Positions 1 to 9,083 of a stretch of DNA of 64,000 bases are shown here, piece by piece. The translations under genes and the position numbers were made by a program. Origin of the DNA: Paenibacillus glucanolyticus NBRC 15330 (lineage in GTDB: Bacteria; Bacillota; Bacilli; Paenibacillales; Paenibacillaceae). A model generated the notes under the pieces. The model was not told the DNA's origin, did not search any database, and worked only from the letters and a program-made list of their open reading frames with translations. Every line of letters starts with the position of its first letter. Positions within the stretch are counted from its first letter, which is position 1. The stretch covers positions 620,001-684,000 of the forward strand of contig NZ_BIMC01000001.1 of NCBI RefSeq assembly GCF_004000885.1. The letters run 5' to 3'.

Positions 1-354
1 CATTGAATTATGAAACGCCGATTGGTAAAATCCCCGAGCGGCAAGCGAGCTTAACAAATGCTGATTAACCATGGCAGGCACGATCTCGAATTGGAATTTG
101 CGGTCTCTTGATTTGTAGAAATCGATAATAGCATCGAGATGAATGGAGTCCTCTGACTGTATACCTTTTACCGTGTTAAAAGAAAGCCAGGGCATCGTCC
201 TGCTGTACAAGCACAGCGCCTGACCGAATTGTTCTATCTCCACGCCTTCGGGATTGCCGGGCCGGCCTTCTATAGCCTTCATTCGATCCTGCATATAATC
301 CGTTTCTGAATGCTGAATCCGATGGATAAGTTCCTCAGAGGGAAGATGCCGCAT
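1..354 (-). CDS. GNAT-like N-acetyltransferase, N-terminal part (runs off the window)
   Basis: An open frame of 118 codons runs to the window edge on the minus strand. It begins at ATG 354 behind a strong AGGAGG ribosome binding site, with the peptide beginning MRHLPSEELI. It contains 'MPWLSFNTVKGI', then a 'FEIVPAMVNQHLLSSLAARGF' type segment, which is the usual layout of the N-terminal half of a GNAT acetyltransferase (mobile substrate lid, then a 'LLxxLAxRGF' helix). The acetyl-CoA-binding half would lie outside the window, so the acceptor substrate cannot be judged. It is followed upstream by the divergent-free gap to the FrnE-like gene, which is read in the same direction. Family call is by pattern only. 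Confidence 0.6.
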   Translation of the reverse strand, partial: MRHLPSEELIHRIQHSETDYMQDRMKAIEGRPGNPEGVEIEQFGQALCLYSRTMPWLSFNTVKGIQSEDSIHLDAIIDFYKSRDRKFQFEIVPAMVNQHLLSSLAARGFYQSAFHNSM

Positions 355-458
355 ATTGCCTCCTATGTATTCGTAATAAAATAATGATAACGTTCGGATA
401 ATTAGAGCCCGAAGATCACTTGCTGATGCTTCGGGCTCCATGCTTGCTGTGTATGATA

Positions 459-1178
459 TTATTTCGAGCTGTTCGGCAGATCGCAAGATCCGTCGGCACA
501 CATGCCGTCATTGCTGTCCGCCTCATTCACCATGACCAGCGGATTGGCTTCACGATAGGCCTTATCCAATGCATCTGTGAATACTTCCAGAGGCTGGGCG
601 CCGGATACAGCATATTTGCCTCCGAGCACGAAGAATGGAACGCCGCGAATGCCCATGTTGGCAGCCGCTGCTTCGTCTGTCCGCACCTCAGATTGGAAGT
701 CGTCGCTCTCAAGCGCTGCCGCAGCCAGTTCCCGCGAGAGGCCAACTTCCGCCGCCAGGTCCGCCAACAAATTCCGATCTTCAAGATTCTCGGCATCTGT
801 AAAATACGCACGGAACAACCGCTCGGTCATCTCTTTCATTTTACCATGCTGGTCTGCAAAATAAACAAGGCGGTGTGCATCAAATGAATTGGCCGGAATC
901 ACCCGATCCATATGATACGTAAGTCCAACACCCGCCGCTTGCTGAGTAACGTTTGCGTTGGCCGCTTTAGCCTGCTCGATACTCATGCCATATTTGGCTG
1001 CCAACAACTCGTCCATGGAAACATCAGGTTTATAGGACGCATTCGGATCAAGCTCAAAGCTGCGGTATACCACCTCTACCTGATCCTTATGCGGAAATTG
1101 CTCCAATGCTGATTCGAAACGGCGCTTACCGATATAACAGAACGGACACATAAAATCCGACCAAATTTCAACTTTCAT
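459..1178 (-). CDS. DsbA family oxidoreductase, FrnE-like
   Basis: A 239-residue protein of the thioredoxin-fold DsbA/FrnE family. The N-terminus carries the redox motif CPFC (residues about 11-14) in the context WSDFMCPFCYIGKRRFE, and a cis-proline loop 'RGVPFFVLGGKYAVSGAQP' near residue 180, both typical of FrnE. There is no signal peptide, so it should be cytoplasmic and act on intracellular thiols or disulfides. The C-terminal tail has two more cysteines (GMCADGSCDLP), which is common in FrnE-like proteins. Start is ATG 1178 behind AGGAGG. Substrate unknown. Confidence 0.9.
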   Translation of the reverse strand: MKVEIWSDFMCPFCYIGKRRFESALEQFPHKDQVEVVYRSFELDPNASYKPDVSMDELLAAKYGMSIEQAKAANANVTQQAAGVGLTYHMDRVIPANSFDAHRLVYFADQHGKMKEMTERLFRAYFTDAENLEDRNLLADLAAEVGLSRELAAAALESDDFQSEVRTDEAAAANMGIRGVPFFVLGGKYAVSGAQPLEVFTDALDKAYREANPLVMVNEADSNDGMCADGSCDLPNSSK

Positions 1179-1309
1179 TTTTTCGCCTCCTAGCGAGTGT
1201 AATCCTAACTTACTTATTGTAACCCGCTTTCAGCATTGCATCAACACTTCACGCAGAAATCATTCACTCTGGGCTGCAAGCCGAAGAAGCCAACAAAGCC
1301 AGATGAGTG

Positions 1310-1897
1310 TTAAATAGATATGTTACCGTTGTCCTGCAATCGGGCATGAATCCACTCGGCCACGACCGCGCAGCCCCGAACGTTCCCCATCAGGGAATTG
1401 TTCACCACCAGATCTGCATACCAGCGGGTAGGCTCGACATATTCATCATGCCTGTATCTGACAAGCTGCAAATACTCCTGAAGCACGCTCTCTTCGCTGT
1501 GTCCCTTGTCAATGAACCACTGGTTTCTGCGCAGCATCCTTTCATCGGCGGGACAATCTATGAAGAGCTTCAGATCAAGGGAATCCCGAAGATCCTCGAA
1601 TTGATACAGAAGAAATCCTTCAAGAAGGATGACATCGTATTCGCCACTGCGGACGGCCTGCTCATAATCCTCGGTCAAGCGCTGAATATGGACGGCATCC
1701 GGGTGATTAAAATCCTCAAAGACTCTGTTCGTGAAGGGCGCTTTGGCCATCGGTCTGACGGCTTTGTAGTATTTGTCCATGTGGAACAAGGCCACACGAT
1801 ACGCGCTTAACTTCTCCTTGAGCTTCAGACTCAGCGTTGTTTTTCCGCTGCCCGAGCCTCCGCCAATCCCAATTGTCAAGCACCGACTCTGCTCCAT
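1310..1897 (-). CDS. Uridine kinase-like P-loop NTPase
   Basis: A 195-residue P-loop protein. A Walker A motif GGGSGSGKTTL lies at residues about 12-22, followed by 'LFHMDKYYK', the substrate-side aspartate segment of uridine kinases and phosphoribulokinase-like enzymes, and 'DVILLEGFLLYQF', equivalent to Walker B/lid-proximal strand. These match the uridine kinase/nucleoside kinase superfamily, so phosphorylation of a nucleoside or small sugar is expected in the cytoplasm. It is shorter and more diverged than canonical Udk, so the exact substrate is uncertain. ATG 1897 follows GGAGG at a good distance. It lies upstream of the FrnE-like gene in the same orientation. Confidence 0.8.
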   Translation of the reverse strand: MEQSRCLTIGIGGGSGSGKTTLSLKLKEKLSAYRVALFHMDKYYKAVRPMAKAPFTNRVFEDFNHPDAVHIQRLTEDYEQAVRSGEYDVILLEGFLLYQFEDLRDSLDLKLFIDCPADERMLRRNQWFIDKGHSEESVLQEYLQLVRYRHDEYVEPTRWYADLVVNNSLMGNVRGCAVVAEWIHARLQDNGNISI

Positions 1898-1950
1898 TTA
1901 TTCCTCCATGTATAAAAAGGATAAAAAAACAGACAGCCTGCAGCCGCCTG

Positions 1951-2211
1951 TCATTTGTATTTTTTCCAATCCATCTCACTATGCTCGAGTAAATATTCAA
2001 AATCATTATCGCGCAACTTCTGTTCCGCCTTGCGTGCTGCTTCACGCTCCTGCCTTTCCTTCTCCAGCCGATCCGCTTCATTCGCTTTCAAGGATTCGGT
2101 GGTTGCCTTCAGCTTCGCCAGAACTTGAGGGTCCAGCATATCCTTTAACGTTGCAGGTTTATCCGTTGATTCTGTTCGTGGCAATGGGGAAGTCCGTTTC
2201 TTTTTTGCCAT
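1951..2211 (-). CDS. YqkE-like small charged protein (DUF3886)
   Basis: An 86-residue, highly charged protein starting MAKKKRTSPLP and ending 'LLEHSEMDWKKYK'. A central segment (residues about 20-75) is a predicted long charged helix, 'LKDMLDPQVLAKLKA' followed by Glu/Arg/Lys-rich sequence. This composition and the C-terminal 'DWKKYK'-like ending are typical of the YqkE family of Bacillales, whose function is unknown. Start ATG 2211 is preceded by GAGGTGAG. The uridine-kinase-like gene follows about 50 bases downstream on the same strand, so they may be cotranscribed. Confidence 0.75.
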   Translation of the reverse strand: MAKKKRTSPLPRTESTDKPATLKDMLDPQVLAKLKATTESLKANEADRLEKERQEREAARKAEQKLRDNDFEYLLEHSEMDWKKYK

Positions 2212-2421
2212 GTTCGCTCACCTCGATTTCCACATCATTATATCATTTTGCTGGCAGCCTGACATCCGGCTGGACCATATTTCTCATCCTCCATGATTGA
2301 TTTCACGGACATGTAAATACTATACTTACTTGGACCTGGACTCCATCATCGGACCAAATAAAGAGTCATAGATAGTGAGGGTACACATTGTGACGATGCA
2401 AGCACTGGAGGTACAGCAACC

Positions 2422-3276
2422 ATGATCTATCATATTGATTATGTTTCAGAAGGACTTCATGTTAAGGGGTATCTGGGGCTCCCCCCTCAATTGCCCCGTA
2501 CGCTCAGCCACAAGATGGCTGAAGCGGTTGACACCATGCATGGCGTAACCGTAACTGGCACACTGGCTTGCTCCATTCTGAACAGAGAGCCAGCATCTTT
2601 CGAATCTTCCAACGAATCCCCTAAGCTGCCACTGGTCATCTACTGCCGGGGCGGCATTGGACGAATTGGTGCCGTACGGCTGAAGTGGGTGGAGGAATTC
2701 TCCGCCCAAGGCTTTGCCGTATTTGCACCCGCTTATCGCGGCAATGAAGGCAGCGAGGGACGGGATGAATTCGGCGGTGCCGATACGATGGATGTGATCT
2801 CTGCCATTGACTGGCTGTCCCGTATTTCATGGATAGACAGCAGCCGCATCCACGTGCTGGGCTTCTCCCGCGGCGCGATTAATGCCGCTGTAGCGGCCGC
2901 TGCATCCCCCCATATATCCAGAATGATTCTATGGAGCGGCGTGTCGGATTTGGCTCAAACCTATGAAGAACGGATTGATCTGCGCAGAATGATGAAGCGC
3001 GTTATCGGGGGCTCGCCTGCCAAGGTTCCTGAACAATATCTGCTCCGCTCCCCGCTGCACTATGCGGACCGGATCCCATGTCCCGTCCTGCTCGTCCATG
3101 GAACACAAGACGAGCAGGTCCTGGTTCAACATAGTTACCGTATGCTGGATAAACTCCGGGAATGCGGGCATGAGCCGCAGACGCATCTGTACGAAGGGCT
3201 CGGGCATCACTTTCCCCCGCCCCAGCATGCAGCGGCAATCCATCGGATGTTCGATTGGTTAAAGAAGGGAGATTGA
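2422..3276 (+). CDS. Alpha/beta hydrolase, prolyl oligopeptidase/dienelactone hydrolase-like
   Basis: A 284-residue alpha/beta hydrolase. The oxyanion/early strand 'LPLVIYCRGGIGRIG' is followed by 'DVISAIDWLSRI', the nucleophile elbow GFSRGA (Ser about residue 156), the acid-loop region 'CPVLLVHGTQDEQV' and the catalytic histidine region 'EGLGHHFPP' near residue 262. This is the S9/dienelactone-hydrolase-like arrangement, so it should be a cytoplasmic serine esterase or peptidase; the substrate cannot be told. Start ATG follows CTGGAGG. It is a single plus-strand gene between minus-strand genes. Confidence 0.85.
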   Translation: MIYHIDYVSEGLHVKGYLGLPPQLPRTLSHKMAEAVDTMHGVTVTGTLACSILNREPASFESSNESPKLPLVIYCRGGIGRIGAVRLKWVEEFSAQGFAVFAPAYRGNEGSEGRDEFGGADTMDVISAIDWLSRISWIDSSRIHVLGFSRGAINAAVAAAASPHISRMILWSGVSDLAQTYEERIDLRRMMKRVIGGSPAKVPEQYLLRSPLHYADRIPCPVLLVHGTQDEQVLVQHSYRMLDKLRECGHEPQTHLYEGLGHHFPPPQHAAAIHRMFDWLKKGD

Positions 3277-3299
3277 ACATTTGCCCGGCTCAATCTCCC
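3267..3299. terminator. Hairpin between convergent genes
   Basis: A perfect 10-bp inverted repeat (GGGAGATTGA / TCAATCTCCC) with a 13-nt loop overlaps the 3' end of the hydrolase gene. It is followed on the minus strand by TTCTTTAACC, so it may end transcripts from the acetyltransferase at 3323 and possibly act in both directions. T-tracts are weak. Confidence 0.5.
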
Positions 3300-3322
3300 G
3301 TGCAACCGGCCCCGTGCCTTCC

Positions 3323-3844
3323 TCACTCCTTATTACTGTGAATAGAGGTATCGATCCAGTATTTGCACTTCCCGTCTGCAATGGAGCTGAGCTCCCCCTG
3401 ATTCCATTCAATGATGCGACGGGAAGGCAGGTTGGATTCATCACAGGTCAGCAGGACCTTGTTGATATGGTGCTCATAGGCTTTCTTAACTAACCCCTCC
3501 AGCATCCGCTTGCCATATCCCTTCCCCCGCTCCGAGGGCCGAATGACATACCCAATATGTCCACCCAGTTCAAGCAGACTCTGATTCAGCCGATGTCTCA
3601 GCTTGCCATATCCAACAGGTATGCCGTTCACATACAACCAGTAAATGGTCTGAGGAACATACTCCACCGGCAGATCGATACCTCTTGATATTTCGTAATT
3701 GCGATGGACCTTGGATACGAACTCTTCCATACTCCCGCTGTTTAAGCTGTTGACGAAGCCATTCCCGCCCGCTCCAATTTCCTGCACCATGAATAAGAGG
3801 GCTTCATCCGCTTTCTTCTGCAGTTCGACTAACTCTAATGCCAT
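3323..3844 (-). CDS. GNAT family N-acetyltransferase
   Basis: A GNAT acetyltransferase of about 173 residues. The acetyl-CoA loop is visible as 'RPSERGKGYGKRMLEGL' (the R/Q-x-x-G-x-G/A signature), preceded by the central strands 'IYWLYVNGIPVGYGKLR' and followed by 'INKVLLTCDESNLPSRRIIE', the beta6/alpha4 region. I chose ATG 3844 because GGAGGAGTAGAC stands directly before it; the open frame extends upstream to 3976 but that part reads like non-coding sequence. Similar proteins acetylate small molecules or protein N-termini; the acceptor here is unknown. Confidence 0.85.
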   Translation of the reverse strand: MALELVELQKKADEALLFMVQEIGAGGNGFVNSLNSGSMEEFVSKVHRNYEISRGIDLPVEYVPQTIYWLYVNGIPVGYGKLRHRLNQSLLELGGHIGYVIRPSERGKGYGKRMLEGLVKKAYEHHINKVLLTCDESNLPSRRIIEWNQGELSSIADGKCKYWIDTSIHSNKE

Positions 3845-4052
3845 GTCTACTCCTCCACTTGAAAGATAGAATCCACGATGATAGGCAGCTGATCTCGTAG
3901 GGATACCGCGCCAAATACGGATCTGGCATGGGCTCCCCTCATCCCCTCCATGAAGAAGATTCCAAATAAATTTCAATCATTGTACCACGGAATGAGATCA
4001 GTACAAGCGTAAGAATAAAAGTTTCTCGATGTATCCTGCATTCCATGAGGAC

Positions 4053-4086
4053 AAAAAGACCAACCCCGTACCATCAGGGTTGGTCT
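4053..4086 (-). terminator. Rho-independent terminator of the SLH-GH18 gene
   Basis: AGACCAACCC and GGGTTGGTCT form a perfect 10-bp stem with a 10-nt loop, followed on the minus strand by a TTTTT run. It sits 22 bases past the stop codon of the gene at 4108. Confidence 0.85.
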
Positions 4087-4107
4087 TCTCATCCATGCAA
4101 CGAAGGC

Positions 4108-5712
4108 TTAAATCCGAAACGAATAAGATGCATATCGCTCCGCGTTGTTAATCGCCTGCCATACGTCCGTTGTCTCAGCGCCAGGGTACCAATAGGCATA
4201 ACCCGCAATCTGATATTTGGCAGCCATAAGATGTTTCAAGGATAAGGAACGGGCTTCCTCCGTCCATATGCGATGCCTAAAACCACCACTGGTATATGCG
4301 GCTTCATACTGGGCCACATCTTCGTTCCACGCCAAGGAAGCCTTGTGCAGGCGGATTCGATGTCCCTGTTCAACCAAACTGATATCCTGCGAGGATACCG
4401 ATGAGGCCAGATGCCAATCTCTTGTATACAATGGATACGCAATGATACTCTTCTTCGCCGTGACTTGGTTTACCAGCTTGTTCAGAGCCGATTCGGACCA
4501 AGGCAGCGAGGATACGGAACCGGCTTTTGGCGAGCCGCCCCAGTGCTGGTCATAACTCATAAGAACCACATAGTCCACTTGTCTGCCAAGCGCTGCGTAA
4601 TCAAATGCTGCCGTCCAATCCGTATTCAGATCAGGCGATACATCAATGGATAGCTGGGCTCCGAGCCGCTTCATTTCCGCGGACAATTGCGTGATGAAGG
4701 TGGTCAAGTTCTGACGATCCTGAGGCATCACATTCTCAAAATCAATATTGATTCCGTCCAACCGGTATTTGGATACATTGGCAGCAATGCTCTCTACAAC
4801 CGACTTCAGGTTCTGGGCGCTGCTTAGAACGGAATGCGTTCCTTCCGCATTCCCCCGGTTGCCCACCATAGCCCATACCTGCCGTCCATTGCTGCGAGCC
4901 CATGTGAGCAGCGCTTGATCGGTGTGGTCCGATACCTTGCCGTTTGACTCCATATAATACCAACGCGGTACAAGCACATTCAAGCCGGCTCGCTTGGCAT
5001 AAGAAATGTACTCCTTGGTTGTCCCATTGTACAACCACCCCATATGAATATTCGCAGGAACCTGACCATCAACCGAAATCTTCACATTGCCCGACTGGAG
5101 CACCCGATCCAGCAGTTCCGCCGTTTCCTCCCGGGTGATGGCGTCCTGAGGTCTGAACTGCCCCTTGCTTCCCTGCAGCCAGCCGGTATCGGTTGCTGTT
5201 CCTACAGCATCCCAAGCCCACTTCGCAATCGAGGCTGAATCGAGATATCTGCCCGCCGTGTTCCCGTGATAAGCCTCGTTCTGCTTCATGGCCCGGGTGA
5301 CAATCACAGCGGCTTCTTGGCGGGTAATGGGCGCATTCGGGTAAAACATGGAGCCATTCCCTTGTACGATCGATAGATTCAGGCCAGTATGAATCCAGCC
5401 ATAATACCAAGCAGATTTGAAAACATCCCGGAATGCTGACACATCATTCTGAACAGGCTCCAATTTAAGCATTCTGGCGATCATCGCGGTAAATTCCGCC
5501 CGGGTCACCGGTTTACGCGGCAAAAAAGCCCCTGTGCCATCCCCGCTTACGATACCTCTCTTAGCCAGACGATCAATCGCGTCTTTAGCAAAGCTTGCAG
5601 AAATATCATGGAAGGCAGTTTGGCTCGGAGCTTGAAGCGCTGATGCCTGAACAGGGCATAAAAGCGATGTTAATGACAGCAGCAAACAAAGGGACAGGAT
5701 ATATTTTTTCAA
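4108..5712 (-). CDS. SLH-domain glycoside hydrolase family 18 protein
   Basis: A 534-residue secreted protein. A signal peptide (MKKYILSLCLLLSLTSLL, cleavage near VQASA) is followed by three S-layer homology repeats (residues about 35-205, e.g. 'FHDISASFAKDAIDRLAKRG', 'FRDVFKSAWYYGWI', 'AITREETAELLDRVL') that should anchor it to the pyruvylated wall polymer. The C-terminal half is a GH18 barrel, with 'RLDGINIDFENVMP' around residue 327. In this motif asparagine replaces the first Asp of DxDxE but the terminal acid pair is kept, as in YaaH-like spore or wall hydrolases. It likely cleaves peptidoglycan or chitin-like glycans at the surface. The start codon is TTG 5712, with GAGG upstream; the inverted repeat at 5724-5769 lies just before it. 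Confidence 0.9.
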   Translation of the reverse strand: MKKYILSLCLLLSLTSLLCPVQASALQAPSQTAFHDISASFAKDAIDRLAKRGIVSGDGTGAFLPRKPVTRAEFTAMIARMLKLEPVQNDVSAFRDVFKSAWYYGWIHTGLNLSIVQGNGSMFYPNAPITRQEAAVIVTRAMKQNEAYHGNTAGRYLDSASIAKWAWDAVGTATDTGWLQGSKGQFRPQDAITREETAELLDRVLQSGNVKISVDGQVPANIHMGWLYNGTTKEYISYAKRAGLNVLVPRWYYMESNGKVSDHTDQALLTWARSNGRQVWAMVGNRGNAEGTHSVLSSAQNLKSVVESIAANVSKYRLDGINIDFENVMPQDRQNLTTFITQLSAEMKRLGAQLSIDVSPDLNTDWTAAFDYAALGRQVDYVVLMSYDQHWGGSPKAGSVSSLPWSESALNKLVNQVTAKKSIIAYPLYTRDWHLASSVSSQDISLVEQGHRIRLHKASLAWNEDVAQYEAAYTSGGFRHRIWTEEARSLSLKHLMAAKYQIAGYAYWYPGAETTDVWQAINNAERYASYSFRI

Positions 5713-5723
5713 AGGTACGCCTC

Positions 5724-5769
5724 GATTCTATCATCTGATATCCACAGCATATCAGATGATGATAGAATC
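5724..5769. promoter_or_regulatory. Long inverted repeat before the SLH-GH18 gene
   Basis: An 18-base arm (from GATTCTATCATC) is matched by a 21-base arm containing a 3-base duplication, separated by 7 bases. It lies between pulA and the SLH-GH18 gene, immediately upstream of the latter's ribosome binding site. There is no T-tract on either side, so it could be a processing or regulatory hairpin rather than an efficient terminator. Confidence 0.5.
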
Positions 5770-5813
5770 AGGCATTATTCATTTCTTGGTAAAAATCGCA
5801 TCTGGGCGAGCGC

Positions 5814-7766
5814 CTAGCAAGCTAAGACTACAGCGCCGATCCCTTCTACAACAAGAGAATCCGAGTTTAAACGTTTAATCAGCTCTTCACCAAGCAGAAT
5901 CTTCCACTCCCCAAGCTCAGGCAGCTTTAAGGAAGACTCCTTGCGTGCGGCATAATAGAGTACATAGATATGTTTCTCGGCGTCGCCGCCCGCATGATCA
6001 CGAAGCGTGAAGGCTACGGTGTTCTCTGGACTATCCTCGAATCGCAGATGCAGCCGGATCGAAGCCGAATCCCGCAATCGAAATGCCGGATGATTCTTGC
6101 GAAGCTTAACGAGCCGCTGAATGTAGCTCACGCCATCCTGATGCTCTGAGGCCATGCCCCAGTCAAGCCGGTTCACCTCATCGCTGGAGTTGTAGCTGTT
6201 CTCCACACCGTTCTTGGAACGGTAATACTCCTGGCCTGCATGCAGGAACGGGATTCCCTGACTCGTAAGGATCATGGCCGATGACAGCCGGTGCATATCC
6301 CGCCGAACCGCATCATTCTCTCCGTCCGTAGACAGCATGATTTTATCCCAGAGCGTATGATTATCATGACACTCCACATAATTCACGCATTGTACCGGTT
6401 CGGAAGCAAAGGCCTTGATCTCTCCGGCATACGGAATGCCGCCCACGATACCCTGCTTGACCTTGCCCTGGTATCCAATACCGCCGCTTACAAAGCCTTT
6501 GTAATCGAAATGAAAGATATCCCCTTTGACGGCGTCACGGAATCCATCGTTAAAATGTGCGATGCGCGGCATCAACGCGGCCTGGCGCTGATTCGCTCTT
6601 CTCTCTTCAGCCAGCTCGGTATCCATTACCCAGCCTTCACCAATCGTGAGGATGGACGGATCGATTTCATCCAGACGCGTTCGGATTTCATTCATCGTCT
6701 CTATATCCATCAAGCCCATGAGATCAAAACGGAATCCGTCTATCCGATATTCCTTCACCCACTGCAATACCGATTCTACGATGAATTTCCGCATCATCGG
6801 CCGCTCGGTTGCCGTATCATTGCCGCAGCCGGAGCCGTTCGAGAAGGTACCGTCCTTCTTATAACGCAGATAATATCCGGGAACCAGCTTCGTGAAGTTG
6901 ATCAGGTATCCATCGTATACATGGTTGTACACCACGTCCATGATGACTCGAAGTCCTTGATCGTGAAGCGTCTGTACCAATTGCTTCAGTTCCCGAATCC
7001 GTACCTCCGGTACATACGGATCCGTAGCATACGAGCCCTCGGGCGCATTGTAGTTCTTCGGATCATATCCCCAATTGTACTGCGGCTCGTGAAGTCTGGT
7101 CTCATCCACGCTTTCGGTTGCATAGTCGTATATCGGGAGCAGCTCCACATGCGTGACGCCGAGCTCAACAATATGGTCAAGACCTGTACGAATCCCCCCG
7201 GGGCCTCTTGTTCCTGACTCTGCAAGACCTGTGAACTTGCCCTTATCCGAAACTCCGCTATCCGGATGAATGGTGTAATCCCGGACATGCAGCTCGTAGA
7301 TCACAGCATCCACGGGACTGTCCAGCGATGGCTTATCCGCTGTCCAGCGTTCCGGATCGGTTGTTGTCATATCCAGAATACAGGCGCGATCCCCATTAAC
7401 GCCCACCGCTGTGGCATAGGGATCGACGGCTTCGTTCCATTGATCCCCGATCAGAACCTGGTAGGTATAGAACTTGCCTTGAAGATCCTCACGAACCTTC
7501 AGCAGCCAAGTCCCTTTCACATCCCGGGTCATGGCTATTCGGCGGGCATCCGGTGCTTTCCAATCCTCGTATAACAGGACATAGGCCTCACTAGCCGTTG
7601 GAGCCCAGAGACGGAAGGCCGACTCTTGAGTTTGGTAGGTCAGCCCCAGATCGCTACCTTCATAATAAAATTGCTGGTCAAATTCCTTGTCAAAGACGGA
7701 AACTCCTCCGGTTACGGCCGGATCACCATAATGAATAATGGCATTGCTCTCTTTTTGTACAGACAA
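5814..7766 (-). CDS. pulA: Type I pullulanase
   Basis: A GH13 debranching enzyme of about 650 residues, hydrolysing alpha-1,6 branches of pullulan, glycogen or limit dextrins. The pullulanase type I signature YNWGYDP is present (near residue 230). The four GH13 regions are visible: DVVYNHV, 'GFRFDLMGL' with the nucleophile Asp, 'TIGEGW' with the acid Glu, and 'VECHDNHTLWD' with the transition-state Asp. The N-terminal 'LTYQTQESAFRLWAPTASEAY' segment is a CBM48-like domain. No signal peptide is seen, so it is cytoplasmic. TTG 7766 is preferred because GAGGAG lies 8 bases upstream; the GTG at 7775 overlaps that ribosome binding site. Confidence 0.92.
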   Translation of the reverse strand: MSVQKESNAIIHYGDPAVTGGVSVFDKEFDQQFYYEGSDLGLTYQTQESAFRLWAPTASEAYVLLYEDWKAPDARRIAMTRDVKGTWLLKVREDLQGKFYTYQVLIGDQWNEAVDPYATAVGVNGDRACILDMTTTDPERWTADKPSLDSPVDAVIYELHVRDYTIHPDSGVSDKGKFTGLAESGTRGPGGIRTGLDHIVELGVTHVELLPIYDYATESVDETRLHEPQYNWGYDPKNYNAPEGSYATDPYVPEVRIRELKQLVQTLHDQGLRVIMDVVYNHVYDGYLINFTKLVPGYYLRYKKDGTFSNGSGCGNDTATERPMMRKFIVESVLQWVKEYRIDGFRFDLMGLMDIETMNEIRTRLDEIDPSILTIGEGWVMDTELAEERRANQRQAALMPRIAHFNDGFRDAVKGDIFHFDYKGFVSGGIGYQGKVKQGIVGGIPYAGEIKAFASEPVQCVNYVECHDNHTLWDKIMLSTDGENDAVRRDMHRLSSAMILTSQGIPFLHAGQEYYRSKNGVENSYNSSDEVNRLDWGMASEHQDGVSYIQRLVKLRKNHPAFRLRDSASIRLHLRFEDSPENTVAFTLRDHAGGDAEKHIYVLYYAARKESSLKLPELGEWKILLGEELIKRLNSDSLVVEGIGAVVLAC

Positions 7767-7778
7767 GATGTTCACTCC

Positions 7779-9083
7779 TCATTTAAACTTCCTATCTTGT
7801 TGCAGCCGTTCAAATTCTTCCTTGGTAATGTCACGGTTGCCATAGCGCGCTTCCTCGTACAGCTCTATCAAGGATTGCGGAATGCGATCGCTCTGCCCAT
7901 CCCAATCCTTAAGATCGTGTTCGGTTTCCCGAGGGGTCAGAGCCGCTTTCCAATTATAGCCTTCACGGATGCTTCGGGAAAGTATCCTGCGATACATTTG
8001 GCGGATTTTCTGATTCAGGTGTTCCGATTCTTCGCCCTCACGATGCCTTCCACCGAAACGCACACCGGACAACAATCGTCTAAGACGTTTCGATGCAGGA
8101 TCGTGTTCGATATTCTCCACTTCATCCTCATAACCCAGCGAGGGCTGAACGTTCTGTCTGTTGATCATTCTGTTCATCCACGCCGAGAATTTTCTGTAGA
8201 GCGTAGGCAGCACTTTGCCGAATCTGAACAAGACGTATACAACCCCAACCCCGATAGCAAGGAATACACCATAGATCAACATTTGTTCAAGCACTTTCAT
8301 CCACTTGCTTGGCGACTTCGGTTCTTCCTCCATCATAGGCATTTCGGGCAGCGGCTCTGCCATCGAAGGCGGCTCCGGAGCCTGCTCTGCTCCAGAGCCG
8401 AACAGCCCGGAGATCCAGGCTGCTATTCCCCTCGCGAGATCGGAGAACCACTGCTGAAGCTGTGGCAGAAAAGCCACGATTCCGATTAGGATCAGTAGTA
8501 CGATAATAAACCATCGATTGTAGCGCAGAACGCGCCGTTCCAATACCGGCTGATCTTTGCCCGGGAGCGTCTCATCGAGCACGAACTGCCGATTGACGAT
8601 CAGCAGCGTCAGTACCAAGGCAGCAGCTCCCATCCACGTCAGAGCCGGTATTCCATCCTGAAATGAATCCATGAAGCTTAGTATGAAACTGCTGACCCCG
8701 TACAGGATCAAACCGACCAGGAAATAGGTGCCCGGGAACATCAGATTCCAGCTTATCTGCTCCATTCGGCTCCCGCGATAACTTGCAACAAATAATACGG
8801 GAATGGAATAGGCGAGAGCGAGATCAACTCCCAGCATGGCAATGGATAACAACACGGAAACCAGGCAGCCCCATAAGAATGCCTTGAATTGACGATTGAA
8901 TTTAAATAACTGCCCTCCAGTATAACCCAGTATGTACCCCGCTAATACCAGCGCAGGCCATATCCATCGGAAGGATTCAGGCATTAAGTAGAATGCGGAA
9001 ATAAACAGAACGGGGAAAAACAATATACACTCTACGAAGCCCTGCAGCAAAGCCTTCATATATTCCGATACGTGAAGATTCAT
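7779..9083 (-). CDS. Membrane protein with C-terminal DUF4129
   Basis: A 434-residue membrane protein: about six hydrophobic segments in residues 15-215, a Pro/Glu-rich stretch near 240-262, another membrane segment near 272-290, and a soluble C-terminal DUF4129-like region ('MYRRILSRSIREGYNWKAAL', 'TPRETEHDL', 'LYEEARYGNRDITKEEFERL'). Proteins of this type are the third member of MoxR-DUF58-transglutaminase/DUF4129 operons; no transglutaminase Cys-His-Asp core is visible here. Its ATG overlaps the DUF58 stop as ATGA (9083-9080), indicating translational coupling. Role in wall or envelope maturation is inferred only from operon context. Confidence 0.8.
   Translation of the reverse strand: MNLHVSEYMKALLQGFVECILFFPVLFISAFYLMPESFRWIWPALVLAGYILGYTGGQLFKFNRQFKAFLWGCLVSVLLSIAMLGVDLALAYSIPVLFVASYRGSRMEQISWNLMFPGTYFLVGLILYGVSSFILSFMDSFQDGIPALTWMGAAALVLTLLIVNRQFVLDETLPGKDQPVLERRVLRYNRWFIIVLLILIGIVAFLPQLQQWFSDLARGIAAWISGLFGSGAEQAPEPPSMAEPLPEMPMMEEEPKSPSKWMKVLEQMLIYGVFLAIGVGVVYVLFRFGKVLPTLYRKFSAWMNRMINRQNVQPSLGYEDEVENIEHDPASKRLRRLLSGVRFGGRHREGEESEHLNQKIRQMYRRILSRSIREGYNWKAALTPRETEHDLKDWDGQSDRIPQSLIELYEEARYGNRDITKEEFERLQQDRKFK

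Noticed and set aside
6291..7217. 308-codon plus-strand frame
   Set aside because: Lies wholly antisense to pulA and reads like reversed coding sequence with no domain or ribosome binding site.
7626..8489. 287-codon plus-strand frame
   Set aside because: Overlaps pulA and the DUF4129 gene on the opposite strand; no start signal or recognisable domain.
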